Shown: positions 16,656 to 25,855 of the stretch, one piece after another
Numbering within the stretch: position 1 is the stretch's first letter
Layout: the number at the start of each line of letters is the position of its first letter
Source of the DNA: Bacteroides mediterraneensis
GTDB taxonomy: Bacteria; Bacteroidota; Bacteroidia; Bacteroidales; Bacteroidaceae
DNA length: 64,000 nucleotides
NCBI RefSeq assembly: GCF_016900355.1
Contig: NZ_JACJKA010000002.1
Location: 124,001 to 188,000 of the forward strand
Direction: 5' to 3'
The notes under the pieces: model-generated
Told to the model about the DNA's origin: nothing
The model's database searches: none
Seen by the model: the letters and a program-made list of their open reading frames with translations, nothing else
Made by a program: the position numbers and the translations under genes

Positions 16656-17633
16656 ATGAAAATCAAGTGTTTGTTCTGGGGGCTTGTGCTGTCATCCGGT
16701 CTGTATGCGGCTGATAAGTACTCCAATCCGGTGATCGACTATAGTTTACCTGATCCTTCGATTATAAAGGGGGATGACGGTTATTTTTATCTGTATGCCA
16801 CGGAAGATATCCGTAATCTTCCGATTCACCGTTCCAAAGATTTGGTGAACTGGGAGTTTGTAGGGACTGCTTTTACAGATGCTACCCGTCCGAATTTTGA
16901 ACCGGAAGGAGGAATATGGGCACCCGACATCAATAAGATAGGCAATCAATACGTATTGTATTACTCGATGTCCGTATGGGGAGGAGAGTGGACTTGCGGC
17001 ATAGGATGTGCGGTGGCCGACCGTCCGGAAGGACCGTTCAAGGACTGCGGCATGATGTTTCGCAGCAAGGGTATCAAGGTACAGAACTGCATCGATCCGT
17101 TTTACATAGAAGAAAACGGACAGAAATATTTGTTCTTTGGAAGTTTCAGTGGTATTTATGCGGTAGAACTGCGTGAAGACGGATTGAAGGTAAAGGAAGA
17201 GGCAGCTCCGGTGCAGGTGGCAGGGACGGCTTACGAAGGAACTTATATTCACAAACGTGATGGGTATTATTATCTGTTTGCTTCGATTGGAAGTTGCTGT
17301 GAAGGCTTGAAGAGTACTTACACTACGGTGGTAGGTCGTTCAAAGCACTTGCTGGGCCCTTATTTGAATAAAAAGGGAGAGCGCATGCTGGATAATCACC
17401 ATGAAGTGCTTATACATAAGAATAGACATTTTGTGGGAACGGGACACAATTCAGAGATTGTGACCGATGAGGCCGGAAACGACTGGATTTTGTATCATGC
17501 GGTCAGTGTGAAGCATCCTGACGGACGTGTCTTGATGCTCGATAAAGTTTCCTGGAAACGCGAATGGCCTGTGGTGGCCAGAAAACGTCCTTCTATTTCT
17601 GCTAAGAAACCATTTTTTAAGACTAAAAAATAA
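16656..17633 (+). CDS. Secreted GH43 glycosidase, probably arabinanase-like
   Basis: This 325-residue enzyme has a signal peptide (about 1-19) and a five-bladed beta-propeller. The expected catalytic triad is visible: Asp33 in LPDPSII (base), Asp147 in CIDPFY (pKa modulator) and Glu194 in AYEGTYI (acid). Full-length similarity to arabinan endo-1,5-alpha-L-arabinosidases and exo-arabinanases of GH43 is recalled, not computed. The C-terminus is lysine-rich. The next gene begins 4 nt after its stop, so the two are cotranscribed. With GH51 and tandem GH43 nearby, arabinan side chains of pectin are the likely substrate. Confidence 0.85.
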   Translation: MKIKCLFWGLVLSSGLYAADKYSNPVIDYSLPDPSIIKGDDGYFYLYATEDIRNLPIHRSKDLVNWEFVGTAFTDATRPNFEPEGGIWAPDINKIGNQYVLYYSMSVWGGEWTCGIGCAVADRPEGPFKDCGMMFRSKGIKVQNCIDPFYIEENGQKYLFFGSFSGIYAVELREDGLKVKEEAAPVQVAGTAYEGTYIHKRDGYYYLFASIGSCCEGLKSTYTTVVGRSKHLLGPYLNKKGERMLDNHHEVLIHKNRHFVGTGHNSEIVTDEAGNDWILYHAVSVKHPDGRVLMLDKVSWKREWPVVARKRPSISAKKPFFKTKK

Positions 17634-17637
17634 TGCT

Positions 17638-19668
17638 ATGAATCTAAGACGATTATTATCTGTAGTGGCGTTGGGGATGGGCATACTGAGCGTACAGGCC
17701 TTGGAGTATGGCCCCTCGAATGTTTCGGCCTCTATTGCGTTAAAGGTACCGGGTAACATGGCGGTACATTATCCGTTGACATTGAATAAATTATCAGAAA
17801 GTAACTTTGACTATCAGTTGGTCAGCAATACCAAACTGCCGTTGCTGATGTATCAGAAGGTGACGGGAGAGGGAGAGACGAAGCAGGTGCAGGTATGGAT
17901 TGTGGCCTTGGAGGACGTCTATTTTAATTTTGGCGAACAGCTCAAGTCGGATGCACGTCATGACGACTGTCTGTTCTACATGCCGGGTTTCTGGTACCGG
18001 CGGAACTTGCGCTCGCCCAAGGAAGCCCCTTCTTTTCATACGTCAGACAGCTGGGTGGTGCGGGAAGACCGTTTGAGTACCCCGATGACGACTATTTTTG
18101 ATGAGAAAAACAAGAAGTCGATTTCGGTAACCCGCGTGTCCACATTTGGGGAGGAGGCCTTGACGACTCACAAGGAGGGAGAGGTGATTCTTTCAGGTAA
18201 AACGTCTCTCGGTTATACGGGATTTGAGAATGTGAATGGTACGGCTACACTCTCGTTTGGTTATCCTTATAAGGAGGCTCCCCAAACTTATATCCGTAAA
18301 TTGACATTGGCCCCTTCGGTAGAAGCCTATCAGTTTCTCAAGAAAGGAGAGACTTTGACGCTAACTTGGGAACTTCATGAAACAGCCGCTGAAGATTTTT
18401 CTGATTGCGTGAAACAGGCTTGGGAATATAGCTATGATTTGTATAAGCCGGCTCCAGTGGAAACGCCTTATGCTGCCGATTTTGTGAAAGAGGTGTTGAG
18501 TAATTTCTTTGTGGAAAGTTATGTGGACGATGCGCCCACGAAATATTATTCCGGGGTGGAATTACGGACGGCCACCTGTGATAAACTGGATGTAGCCGAA
18601 GTCGGTTTTGTAGGACGTACCTTATTGAATGCATTTAATGCGCTGGAATACGGGGAAGAAAAGCAACGCAAGGATTTGGTGGAGCATGCCAATCAGATTT
18701 TTGATTCTTACCTGCAGCATGGCTTTTCAGCAGCCGGCTTTTTCAATGAGGTGGTGCATTTCAAACGTAATTTTGTAGAAAACATTCATAGTATCCGTCG
18801 TCAGTCGGAGGGGGTATATGCGGTGTTGTATTACTTGGATTACGAAAAGCGGCAAGGACGGAAACATCCGGAGTGGGAAGGACGTTTGAAAACGATGCTC
18901 GATGCCTTCCTGCGTTTGCAGAATGAAGATGGCAGTTTCCCGCGTAAGTTCAAGGATGATTTCTCTCTTGTAGACAAATCGGGAGGAAGTACGCCGTCGG
19001 CTACTCTTCCGTTGGTGATGGGATACAAGTATTTTAAAGACAAACGTTATCTGGAAGCCGCAAAGCGTTCGGTCGGTTACTTGGAAAAGGAACTGATTTC
19101 AAAGGCAGATTATTTCTCTTCCACGCTGGATGCGAATTGTGAAGATAAAGAGGCATCTTTGTATGCTTCTACGGCCGCTTATTACCTGGCTTTGGTGACC
19201 AAAGGAAAGGAACAGGCGCATTATGCAGAATTATCCCGCAAGGCAGCTTATTTCGCTTTGTCGTGGTATTATACGTGGGATGTGCCGTTTGCCCAAGGAC
19301 AGATGTTGGGCGATTTGGGCTTGAAAACCCGTGGCTGGGGAAACGTGTCAGTGGAAAACAATCACATTGACGTATTCGTTTTCGATTTCGCCGATGTGTT
19401 GCATTGGTTGGCGAAGGAATTCAATGAACCTCGTTTCACCGCCTTCTCGAATGTCATCAGTACTTCCATGCGTCAGTTGTTGCCGTACGAAGGACATTTG
19501 TGTGGAATCGCCAAGAAGGGATTCTATCCAGAAGTGGTGCAGCATACCAATTGGGACTATGGAAAGAACGGCAAAGGGTATTACAATGATATCTTTGCAC
19601 CGGGATGGGTAGTGGCTTCTTTGTGGGAGTTGTTGTCTCCGGGGCGTGCAGAACGTTTCTTGGAATAA
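17638..19668 (+). CDS. Secreted protein with (alpha/alpha) six-hairpin features, family unassigned
   Basis: The 676-residue protein has a signal peptide (about 1-21, ending SVQA). A beta-rich N-terminal half runs to about residue 260. The helical C-terminal half has repeated aromatic hairpin motifs typical of (alpha/alpha)6 glycosidases and lyases, for example LRLQNEDGSFPRKF, ASLYASTAAYYLALV and HIDVFVFDFADVLHWLAKEF. I do not recognise the CAZy family; GH127/GH146-like or a newer six-hairpin family are possibilities. It follows the GH43 gene by 4 nt and ends at a large hairpin, which suggests a role in the same polysaccharide degradation. Conserved acidic residues near 425 (ED) and 555-565 are candidates for catalysis, by inference only. 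Confidence 0.6.
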   Translation: MNLRRLLSVVALGMGILSVQALEYGPSNVSASIALKVPGNMAVHYPLTLNKLSESNFDYQLVSNTKLPLLMYQKVTGEGETKQVQVWIVALEDVYFNFGEQLKSDARHDDCLFYMPGFWYRRNLRSPKEAPSFHTSDSWVVREDRLSTPMTTIFDEKNKKSISVTRVSTFGEEALTTHKEGEVILSGKTSLGYTGFENVNGTATLSFGYPYKEAPQTYIRKLTLAPSVEAYQFLKKGETLTLTWELHETAAEDFSDCVKQAWEYSYDLYKPAPVETPYAADFVKEVLSNFFVESYVDDAPTKYYSGVELRTATCDKLDVAEVGFVGRTLLNAFNALEYGEEKQRKDLVEHANQIFDSYLQHGFSAAGFFNEVVHFKRNFVENIHSIRRQSEGVYAVLYYLDYEKRQGRKHPEWEGRLKTMLDAFLRLQNEDGSFPRKFKDDFSLVDKSGGSTPSATLPLVMGYKYFKDKRYLEAAKRSVGYLEKELISKADYFSSTLDANCEDKEASLYASTAAYYLALVTKGKEQAHYAELSRKAAYFALSWYYTWDVPFAQGQMLGDLGLKTRGWGNVSVENNHIDVFVFDFADVLHWLAKEFNEPRFTAFSNVISTSMRQLLPYEGHLCGIAKKGFYPEVVQHTNWDYGKNGKGYYNDIFAPGWVVASLWELLSPGRAERFLE

Positions 19669-19708
19669 AAAACGAGAAATCCAGCATATTCGGATTGTAG
19701 ATTAATGG

Positions 19709-19761
19709 AACAGGATGGCTTATCTAAGGATTATTTCCTTATAGAGTTAAGCCATCCTGTT
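19709..19761. terminator. Bidirectional terminator hairpin
   Basis: AACAGGATGGCTTA (19709-19722) pairs perfectly with TAAGCCATCCTGTT (19748-19761), with an inner AAGGA/TTCCTT stem. It sits between the convergent ends of the six-hairpin protein gene and the small lipoprotein gene. Confidence 0.8.
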
Positions 19762-19764
19762 CAT

Positions 19765-20139
19765 TTATTTTCCTACACTGAGTATTTCTACCACTTCCAT
19801 CACGCCGTCGTATTCGGCGGCGAAGCCTTCAGTGGCCGGGCCTTTCAGTCGCACTTTCAACTGGGCCGGTACAGCGGTATAGGGCGAAGCCTCCGGAGAA
19901 AGGGCTGCTTTGTACTGTGTTTCCAATTGTCCCGAAGGGTCGGTAATCCAGTAGGCCGTGCTGTCTCCGTCGGCGGTAAAGCTCTGGGTTTCGTGTCCCA
20001 TGATGAGTTGTCCGTGGAGTATCTGGATGGAGTCGGTTGACACGGTCTGTGTCCCGGAACTGTCGGCAGGCTGTTGTTTGCCTGAGTGGCAGGCGCTCAG
20101 CAGGCTGAGGCCGGCAAAGAGAAAAATGATTTTTTTCAT
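19765..20139 (-). CDS. Small lipoprotein, NlpE-like C-terminal features
   Basis: This 124-residue protein has a clear lipoprotein signal (MKKIIFLFAGLSLLSAC, lipobox LSAC), a Ser/Thr/Gln-rich linker, then a small beta-domain containing DGDSTAYWITDPSG and LKVRLKGPAT. The latter resembles segments of NlpE-type copper-resistance/stress lipoproteins, but the match is from memory and weak. It lies 22 nt after the Na+/Ca2+ antiporter gene on the same strand and is probably cotranscribed with it. Function unknown. Confidence 0.65.
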   Translation of the reverse strand: MKKIIFLFAGLSLLSACHSGKQQPADSSGTQTVSTDSIQILHGQLIMGHETQSFTADGDSTAYWITDPSGQLETQYKAALSPEASPYTAVPAQLKVRLKGPATEGFAAEYDGVMEVVEILSVGK

Positions 20140-20161
20140 GTGTGAAATAGGTTTTTAAGGG

Positions 20162-21127
20162 TTATTGTTGTGAAATCAGAAATGCGGTGTAAGCTACATA
20201 GCATACCACCAACAAGGCTCCTTCTATACGGGTGATGGTCCGTTTCTTGAAGAACCAGCCCACCAGCCAGAACAGGATGGAAGAGCCCACCAGTACGGCC
20301 ATGTCGATGTTGTTGATGTTGCCCATGGGGAGTGGGGAGAGAGTGGCGCTGCATCCCAGTACGAAGAACACATTGAACAGGTTGCTGCCGATGACATTTC
20401 CGATGGCGATGCCCGGGTTCTTTTTCAGGGCTGCTGTAATGGAAGTCGCCAGTTCCGGCAGGGAAGTACCTCCGGCAACCAAGGTCAGGCCGATGATGGA
20501 ATCGCTGACGCCCAGGGCACGGGCAATGCCGCTGGCACCGTCGACAAACAGCTGGCCCCCGAAAATCAATCCGGCCAGTCCCCCTATAATGTATAAAGTA
20601 GATTTCCAGGCGGGCAGTTCCTTGACCTTCTGTTCCTCACTGCCGTCTTCATTTCCGTTGTGGGCAATGGCAAAGGTATAACGCATGAAAATCAGGAAGA
20701 ATCCCAACAGTACCAGTCCGTCTATCCGGCTGATGATGTTCTGGCTTTCTCCATCCAGCAGGCAGTCGTTGGCAAAGCAAGTCAGTACCAGGGCCGAAAG
20801 GATGACCAACGGGATTTCCTTGCTCATGGTGCCTTTCCCTACTTGGATGGGCAGTACCAGTGCCGTACAGCCGATAATCATCAGTACGTTGAAGATATTG
20901 CTTCCCACGACGTTTCCGATAGACATTTCTGCACTGCCTTGCAAGGCCGAAAGTACACTGATGACCAGTTCAGGGGCAGAAGTACCGAAGGCTACGATGG
21001 TCAATCCGATGACCAGGTCGGAAATATGGAAGCGTTTGGCTACGGAAGCCGCTCCGTCTGTCAGTCCGTTGGCCCCTACCAGAATCAGAGCCAGTCCGAC
21101 AATCAATAAAAGTAAGTTCATCCACAT
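20162..21127 (-). CDS. Calcium/sodium antiporter, CaxA/YrbG family
   Basis: The 321-residue inner-membrane protein shows the two inverted alpha-repeats of the CaCA superfamily. FGTSAPELVISV with GNVVGSNIFNVLMIIG lies in the first half, and GGTSLPELATSI with GNVIGSNLFNVFFVLG in the second. About ten hydrophobic segments are visible, with a charged cytosolic loop (NGNEDGSEEQKVKE) near the middle. Start 21127 (MWMNLLLLIVG) is preferred to an upstream codon that would add a charged non-membrane extension. A minus-strand -7 box (21163-21170) lies about 36 nt upstream. It exchanges Ca2+ for Na+ and has no evident link to the surrounding glycosidases. Confidence 0.9.
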   Translation of the reverse strand: MWMNLLLLIVGLALILVGANGLTDGAASVAKRFHISDLVIGLTIVAFGTSAPELVISVLSALQGSAEMSIGNVVGSNIFNVLMIIGCTALVLPIQVGKGTMSKEIPLVILSALVLTCFANDCLLDGESQNIISRIDGLVLLGFFLIFMRYTFAIAHNGNEDGSEEQKVKELPAWKSTLYIIGGLAGLIFGGQLFVDGASGIARALGVSDSIIGLTLVAGGTSLPELATSITAALKKNPGIAIGNVIGSNLFNVFFVLGCSATLSPLPMGNINNIDMAVLVGSSILFWLVGWFFKKRTITRIEGALLVVCYVAYTAFLISQQ

Positions 21128-21162
21128 ACTATGTTTCGTTTTTTGTTTTCGTTTGTTGGTTG

Positions 21163-21170
21163 CAAATATA
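21163..21170 (-). promoter_or_regulatory. -7 box of the antiporter-lipoprotein pair
   Basis: TATATTTG on the minus strand fits TAnnTTTG and ends about 35 nt before the ATG at 21127. The -33 element is unclear. Confidence 0.5.
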
Positions 21171-21270
21171 AACAAGAATGCAGAAACACAGAAATTTGTC
21201 GTTTCAATTATAAATTTATGGATTGAGGACAGAAATGCACGATTCTCCTCCTTTTTTGCATGATTAATAG

Positions 21271-21301
21271 TTGTATGTGATACACTAATTCTCTATCTTT
21301 G
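21271..21301 (+). promoter_or_regulatory. Promoter of the tandem GH43-GH51 operon
   Basis: TTG (21271-21273) and TATCTTTG (21294-21301) are 20 nt apart, matching the Bacteroides consensus well. The ATG is at 21329. Confidence 0.7.
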
Positions 21302-21328
21302 TGGCAAACGTTAACACATATAAAGTAT

Positions 21329-23251
21329 ATGAGAAACAGAATCCTGTCTTTATTATTCTTGCTTCCGTTTATTTCGGAGTCATTGTCTGCCGCATTGGTG
21401 GATGAAAAAGATTATGTAGCTTATTTGTTCACTTATTTTACGGGGAACAATATCAGTGAAGAAGCCGTGTGCTATGGAGTAAGTATGGATGGATATACTT
21501 ACTATGCACTGAATAACAATAAACCGGTGATCGACTCAAAAGTAATCAGTTCTACCGGAGGTGTACGTGACCCTCATATTCTGAGAGGAGAAGACGGTCA
21601 GACCTTTTATATGGTGGTTACCGACATGGTTTCCGACAATGGATGGGATTCCAACCGGGCTATGGTGCTGTTGAAATCAACAGATTTGATCAATTGGTCT
21701 CATTCGGTAGTGAACATTCAGAAACGTTATCCGGGACAGGAAAAGCTGAAACGGGTATGGGCTCCGCAGACCATTTTTGACAAAGAAGCAGGAAAATACA
21801 TGATTTATTTCTCCATGCAGTATGCCGGAGGTCCGGATGTGATTTATTATGCATATGCCAACGAAGACTTTACCGACTTGGAGGGAGAACCGAAACCACT
21901 TTTCATTCCGAACAACAAGACTTCTTGTATCGATGGAGACATTGTGTATAAAGACGGAGTATATCATCTTTTCTATAAGACTGAAGGAAACGGAAACGGT
22001 ATCAAGGTCGCTACGACCCGTGCGCTGACTTCCGGAAAGTGGGAAGAACAGCCGGATTACAAGCAACAGACCAAGGAAGCCGTGGAAGGCGCCGGTACGT
22101 TCAAGTTGATTGGACAGGACAAATATATTCTGATGTATGATGTATATATGAAAGGTGCCTACCAGTTTACGGAAACAACCGACTTGAAACACTTCAAGGC
22201 GATAGACCATGCGGTAAAGATGAATTTCCATCCACGTCACGGTACCATCATCCCGATTACCCGTGCCGAATTGAAACGTATTACGGACCAATGGGGTAAG
22301 CCGGCCGAATTGGGCGAACTGCTGGTCAATCCGGTATTGACGGGATTCCATGCAGATCCGGAAGTGCTGTATTCGCATCAGACACAGCGTTATTACATCT
22401 ATTCTACGACCGACGGACAGCCCGGATGGGGAGGATGGTATTTCACCGTATTCTCTTCTGCCGACCTGAAGGAGTGGAAGTATGAAGGTGTCATGTTGGA
22501 CTTGCGTTCTCCGCAGGTGCCTTGGGCCAATGGCAATGCGTGGGCGCCGGCCATTGAAGAAAAACTGATTGACGGAAAATATAAATACTTCTTCTATTAT
22601 AGTGGTAACCCGAACGATGACTCCGGTAAGAAAATCGGAGTGGCCGTAGCCGATTCTCCGGTAGGTCCTTTCAAGGATATGGGTAAACCTATCGTGACAG
22701 ACTCTCCGGTAGGTTACGGACAGCAGATTGATGTAGATGTATTCACCGATCCGGTGTCTGGCAAGTCTTATCTGTACTGGGGTAACGGCTATATGGCTGG
22801 TGCGGAACTGAACGACGACATGGTATCCATCAAGAAAGAAACCTTGAAGGTGATGACCCCGAAGGGCGGCAGCTTGAAAGACTATGCTTACCGTGAAGCG
22901 CCTTATGTATTCTATCGTCAGGGTACTTACTACTTCATGTGGTCGGTCGACGATACGGGTTCAGCCAACTATCATGTGGCTTATGGTACGTCGGATTCTC
23001 CGCTGGGACCGATTAAGGTGGCGAAAGATCCGGTGGTGCTGATACAGGATCCTTCACAGGAAATTTACGGTACAGCTCATAACTCTGTTGTTCGGAAACC
23101 GGGTACAGACGAATGGTATATTGTATACCATCGCATCAATAAAAACTACTTGAACTCGGACAAAGGACCGGGCGTACACCGTGAGGTATGTATCGACCGG
23201 ATGGAATTCAATGCGGATGGAACCATCCAACGTGTGAAAGTATCCAAATAA
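21329..23251 (+). CDS. Secreted protein with two tandem GH43 domains
   Basis: The 640-residue protein starts with a signal peptide (MRNRILSLLFLLPFISESLSA), which supports ATG 21329 over 21299. Two five-bladed propellers follow. The N-terminal one has Asp81 (VRDPHIL), Asp202/204 (IDGDIV) and Glu253 (VEGAGTF). The C-terminal one has Asp343 (ADPEVL), Asp468/470 (IDVDVF) and Glu523 (REAPYVF). Both therefore keep a plausible acid/base/modulator triad, so both could be active. GH43 activities include alpha-L-arabinofuranosidase, arabinanase and beta-xylosidase. The GH51 gene begins 24 nt downstream, so arabinan or arabinogalactan is the likely target. Confidence 0.88.
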   Translation: MRNRILSLLFLLPFISESLSAALVDEKDYVAYLFTYFTGNNISEEAVCYGVSMDGYTYYALNNNKPVIDSKVISSTGGVRDPHILRGEDGQTFYMVVTDMVSDNGWDSNRAMVLLKSTDLINWSHSVVNIQKRYPGQEKLKRVWAPQTIFDKEAGKYMIYFSMQYAGGPDVIYYAYANEDFTDLEGEPKPLFIPNNKTSCIDGDIVYKDGVYHLFYKTEGNGNGIKVATTRALTSGKWEEQPDYKQQTKEAVEGAGTFKLIGQDKYILMYDVYMKGAYQFTETTDLKHFKAIDHAVKMNFHPRHGTIIPITRAELKRITDQWGKPAELGELLVNPVLTGFHADPEVLYSHQTQRYYIYSTTDGQPGWGGWYFTVFSSADLKEWKYEGVMLDLRSPQVPWANGNAWAPAIEEKLIDGKYKYFFYYSGNPNDDSGKKIGVAVADSPVGPFKDMGKPIVTDSPVGYGQQIDVDVFTDPVSGKSYLYWGNGYMAGAELNDDMVSIKKETLKVMTPKGGSLKDYAYREAPYVFYRQGTYYFMWSVDDTGSANYHVAYGTSDSPLGPIKVAKDPVVLIQDPSQEIYGTAHNSVVRKPGTDEWYIVYHRINKNYLNSDKGPGVHREVCIDRMEFNADGTIQRVKVSK

Positions 23252-23275
23252 TCATTTTATTAAATCTTTTTACCT

Positions 23276-25762
23276 ATGAAACACCTGACACATCTGGCAG
23301 CTTTATGTGCTTGCCTTACCAGTCTTCCTGTGGCGGCTCACGTGCAGGAAGTAATGAACGAACCGGATTCGGTGTATTTGTTCTCGTATGCTACCGTGAA
23401 TGACGCGGGACGCAGCGGCCTGAAATTGGCTTGGAGTCCGGATACTGAACGCTGGTTCAGTATTGGAAACGGATATGGCTATGTGAAATGTGATTACGGG
23501 GCCTGGGGCGCTGAAAAACGGATGTTCAATCCTCATCTGACACGGGATGAGAAAGGACTGTGGCATTGCGCCTGGCAGTTGAACGAAAACGGAAAGGAGT
23601 GGGGACAGGCTACTTCGCCGGACCTGATGAAATGGAATCCGCAGTCGTATTACTTGCAGTCACCGGGAGAAGGAACTGGAATCCAAGGCAGCGAGACCCG
23701 CAAGAAAGCCGTTGTGGAAGGTGTGGTAGAACAAGGATATATGCAGAAAGTGGCCTGGGAGGAAGTGGACCGACTGTTGAAGTTTGTTGACTACCGGGCC
23801 TACAGAGACCAGTTGCACAATGAACGGACGGAACAGGATGCGCAACGCTTTGCCGGACTGGCTCCGGTCTCCCTGCAATTGACGGTACGTCCGGAAGAAG
23901 CTCGTCCTATCAGTGACAAACTGATAGGTATTTTCTTTGAAGACATCAACTACGGAGCCGACGGTGGACTTTATGCCGAACTGGTGCAGAACCGTGACTT
24001 TGAATATACACCGAAAGAAGGCTCCGCTCAGGGATGGGATCATGGATATGCCTGGAGTGTCTGGGAAAACGGAAAGTCGTCGGCTATACAGGTCGCCACG
24101 GAGCATCCTTTACATGCCAACAATCCGCATTATGTGGTGTGGCAGGCTAAGCCGGGAAGCTCTCTCCGTAATACGGGTTTTGACGGTATTACCTTGAAAA
24201 AAGGTGAAAAATATGATTTCTCTCTCTTTGCCTCTATGCCCGAAGGCAGCAAAGGCGGGAAGGTTGTCGTACGCTTGCTGGATGCCCAAGGCAAGGAAGT
24301 GGCACAGGCTTCCGTAAAGGTAAAGGCGGGCGACTGGAAGAAGCAGACTGCAGTGCTGACGGCACAGGCAGATGTGGAGGCAGCCGTACTTTCGCTGGAA
24401 CCGGAACTCACTGGAGAACTGCACTTGGATATGATTTCACTCTTCCCGCAAAAGACCTTCAAAGGACATAAGAACGGGTTGAGAGCTGATTTGGCTCAGA
24501 CATTGGCCGATTTGCATCCTCGTTTTATGCGTTTCCCGGGCGGTTGCGTGGCTCATGGAAACGGCATTGACAATATTTACCGTTGGAAGAACTCCGTTGG
24601 TCCGCTGGAAGCCCGTAAGCCGATGCGGAACCTGTGGGGATACCATCAGACACTGGGACTGGGGTATTTTGAGTATTTCCAGTTCTGTGAAGATATAGGA
24701 GCGGAACCCCTGCCGGTATTGGCCGCTGGAGTGCCGTGCCAGAACTCTGCCTGCATCCCGGGCAAACTTTTGAGTGGAGGACAGCAGGGAGGTATTCCCA
24801 TGGAAGAGATGGATGCCTATGTGCAGGACATTCTGGATTTGATTGAATATGCCAACGGTGACCCGAAGAAGAACAAATGGGCCAAGATGCGGGCGGAAGC
24901 CGGTCATCCGAAACCGTTTAATTTGAAATACATCGGTATCGGCAACGAGGATCTGATTACTCCGATTTTTGAGGAACGCTTTGAAATGATTTTCAAGGCC
25001 ATTAAGGAAAAATATCCGGAAATCACTGTTATCGGTACGGTGGGACCTTTCTATGAAGGTACGGATTATGAGGCTGGATGGAAATTCGCTTCCCGTCTGC
25101 AGGTACCGATGGTAGACGAGCATTATTATAACACGCCGGGATGGTTTATTAACAACCAGGACTATTACGACCGGTACGACCGTTCCAAACCGAAAGTGTA
25201 TTTGGGAGAGTATGCGGCTCATCTGCCCAGTCGTCCGAACAACATCGAAACTGCCTTGGCAGAAGCGTTGTACCTGACTTCGGTAGAGCGGAACGGTGAC
25301 ATCGTATCGATGACTTCGTATGCGCCGTTGCTGGCCAAGGAAGGACATACTCAGTGGAATCCCGACTTGATTTATTTCAACAATAAGGAAGTGAAACCCA
25401 CTGTGGGCTATTATACCCAACAGCTTTACGGACAGAATTCCGGTGACACGTATCTGCCTGCCGACCGGAAGATTGACAATTCCCGTCAGGATGTACAGCG
25501 CAGAATCGGTACGTCGGTGGTGCGTGACAGCAAAACAGGCGATGTGATTGTGAAGCTGGTCAACTTGCTGCCGGTTCCGGTGAAGACCCAGTTGAATGGT
25601 TTGACACAGGAAGAAGGACAGGTGACTTTACAAGTACTTTCCGGCACTCCGACCGATCAGCAGGCGCGTCCGGTGAAGAAAGAAATCTCCTTGAAGGACT
25701 TGTCACAGTATGAGATGCCTGCTTATTCGTTGAGCGTGATTCGGATTCATTTGCCAAAATAA
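23276..25762 (+). CDS. Alpha-L-arabinofuranosidase, GH51, with an N-terminal propeller-like segment
   Basis: The 828-residue protein has a signal peptide (about 1-21, ending PVAA). An N-terminal segment (about 30-195) resembles part of a GH43-type propeller (MFNPHLTRDEKGLWHCAWQL; ATSPDLMKWN). A GH51 enzyme follows, starting with RPISDKLIGIFFEDINYGAD near 213. The acid/base is Glu558 (GIGNEDLI) and the nucleophile Glu645 (LGEYAAH). A beta-sandwich ends the protein. It removes terminal alpha-L-arabinofuranosyl units. The stop codon abuts a terminator hairpin. Confidence 0.92.
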   Translation: MKHLTHLAALCACLTSLPVAAHVQEVMNEPDSVYLFSYATVNDAGRSGLKLAWSPDTERWFSIGNGYGYVKCDYGAWGAEKRMFNPHLTRDEKGLWHCAWQLNENGKEWGQATSPDLMKWNPQSYYLQSPGEGTGIQGSETRKKAVVEGVVEQGYMQKVAWEEVDRLLKFVDYRAYRDQLHNERTEQDAQRFAGLAPVSLQLTVRPEEARPISDKLIGIFFEDINYGADGGLYAELVQNRDFEYTPKEGSAQGWDHGYAWSVWENGKSSAIQVATEHPLHANNPHYVVWQAKPGSSLRNTGFDGITLKKGEKYDFSLFASMPEGSKGGKVVVRLLDAQGKEVAQASVKVKAGDWKKQTAVLTAQADVEAAVLSLEPELTGELHLDMISLFPQKTFKGHKNGLRADLAQTLADLHPRFMRFPGGCVAHGNGIDNIYRWKNSVGPLEARKPMRNLWGYHQTLGLGYFEYFQFCEDIGAEPLPVLAAGVPCQNSACIPGKLLSGGQQGGIPMEEMDAYVQDILDLIEYANGDPKKNKWAKMRAEAGHPKPFNLKYIGIGNEDLITPIFEERFEMIFKAIKEKYPEITVIGTVGPFYEGTDYEAGWKFASRLQVPMVDEHYYNTPGWFINNQDYYDRYDRSKPKVYLGEYAAHLPSRPNNIETALAEALYLTSVERNGDIVSMTSYAPLLAKEGHTQWNPDLIYFNNKEVKPTVGYYTQQLYGQNSGDTYLPADRKIDNSRQDVQRRIGTSVVRDSKTGDVIVKLVNLLPVPVKTQLNGLTQEEGQVTLQVLSGTPTDQQARPVKKEISLKDLSQYEMPAYSLSVIRIHLPK

Positions 25763-25791
25763 AGAGACTGATTGATTCTTGTCTCTTTTTT
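25761..25791 (+). terminator. Terminator after GH51
   Basis: AAAGAGAC (25761-25768), partly inside the stop codon, pairs with GTCTCTTT (25781-25788), followed by more T. Confidence 0.75.
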
Positions 25792-25827
25792 GACAGCTTT
25801 CTGAGGTCTGAAAAACGGGGAAAAAAC

Positions 25828-25835
25828 TATTTTTG
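25828..25835 (+). promoter_or_regulatory. -7 box of the GH35 gene
   Basis: TATTTTTG fits TAnnTTTG and ends 20 nt before the ATG at 25856. With the terminator just upstream, GH35 probably has its own transcript. Confidence 0.55.
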
Positions 25836-25855
25836 GCAATATAATTTTAATATGT

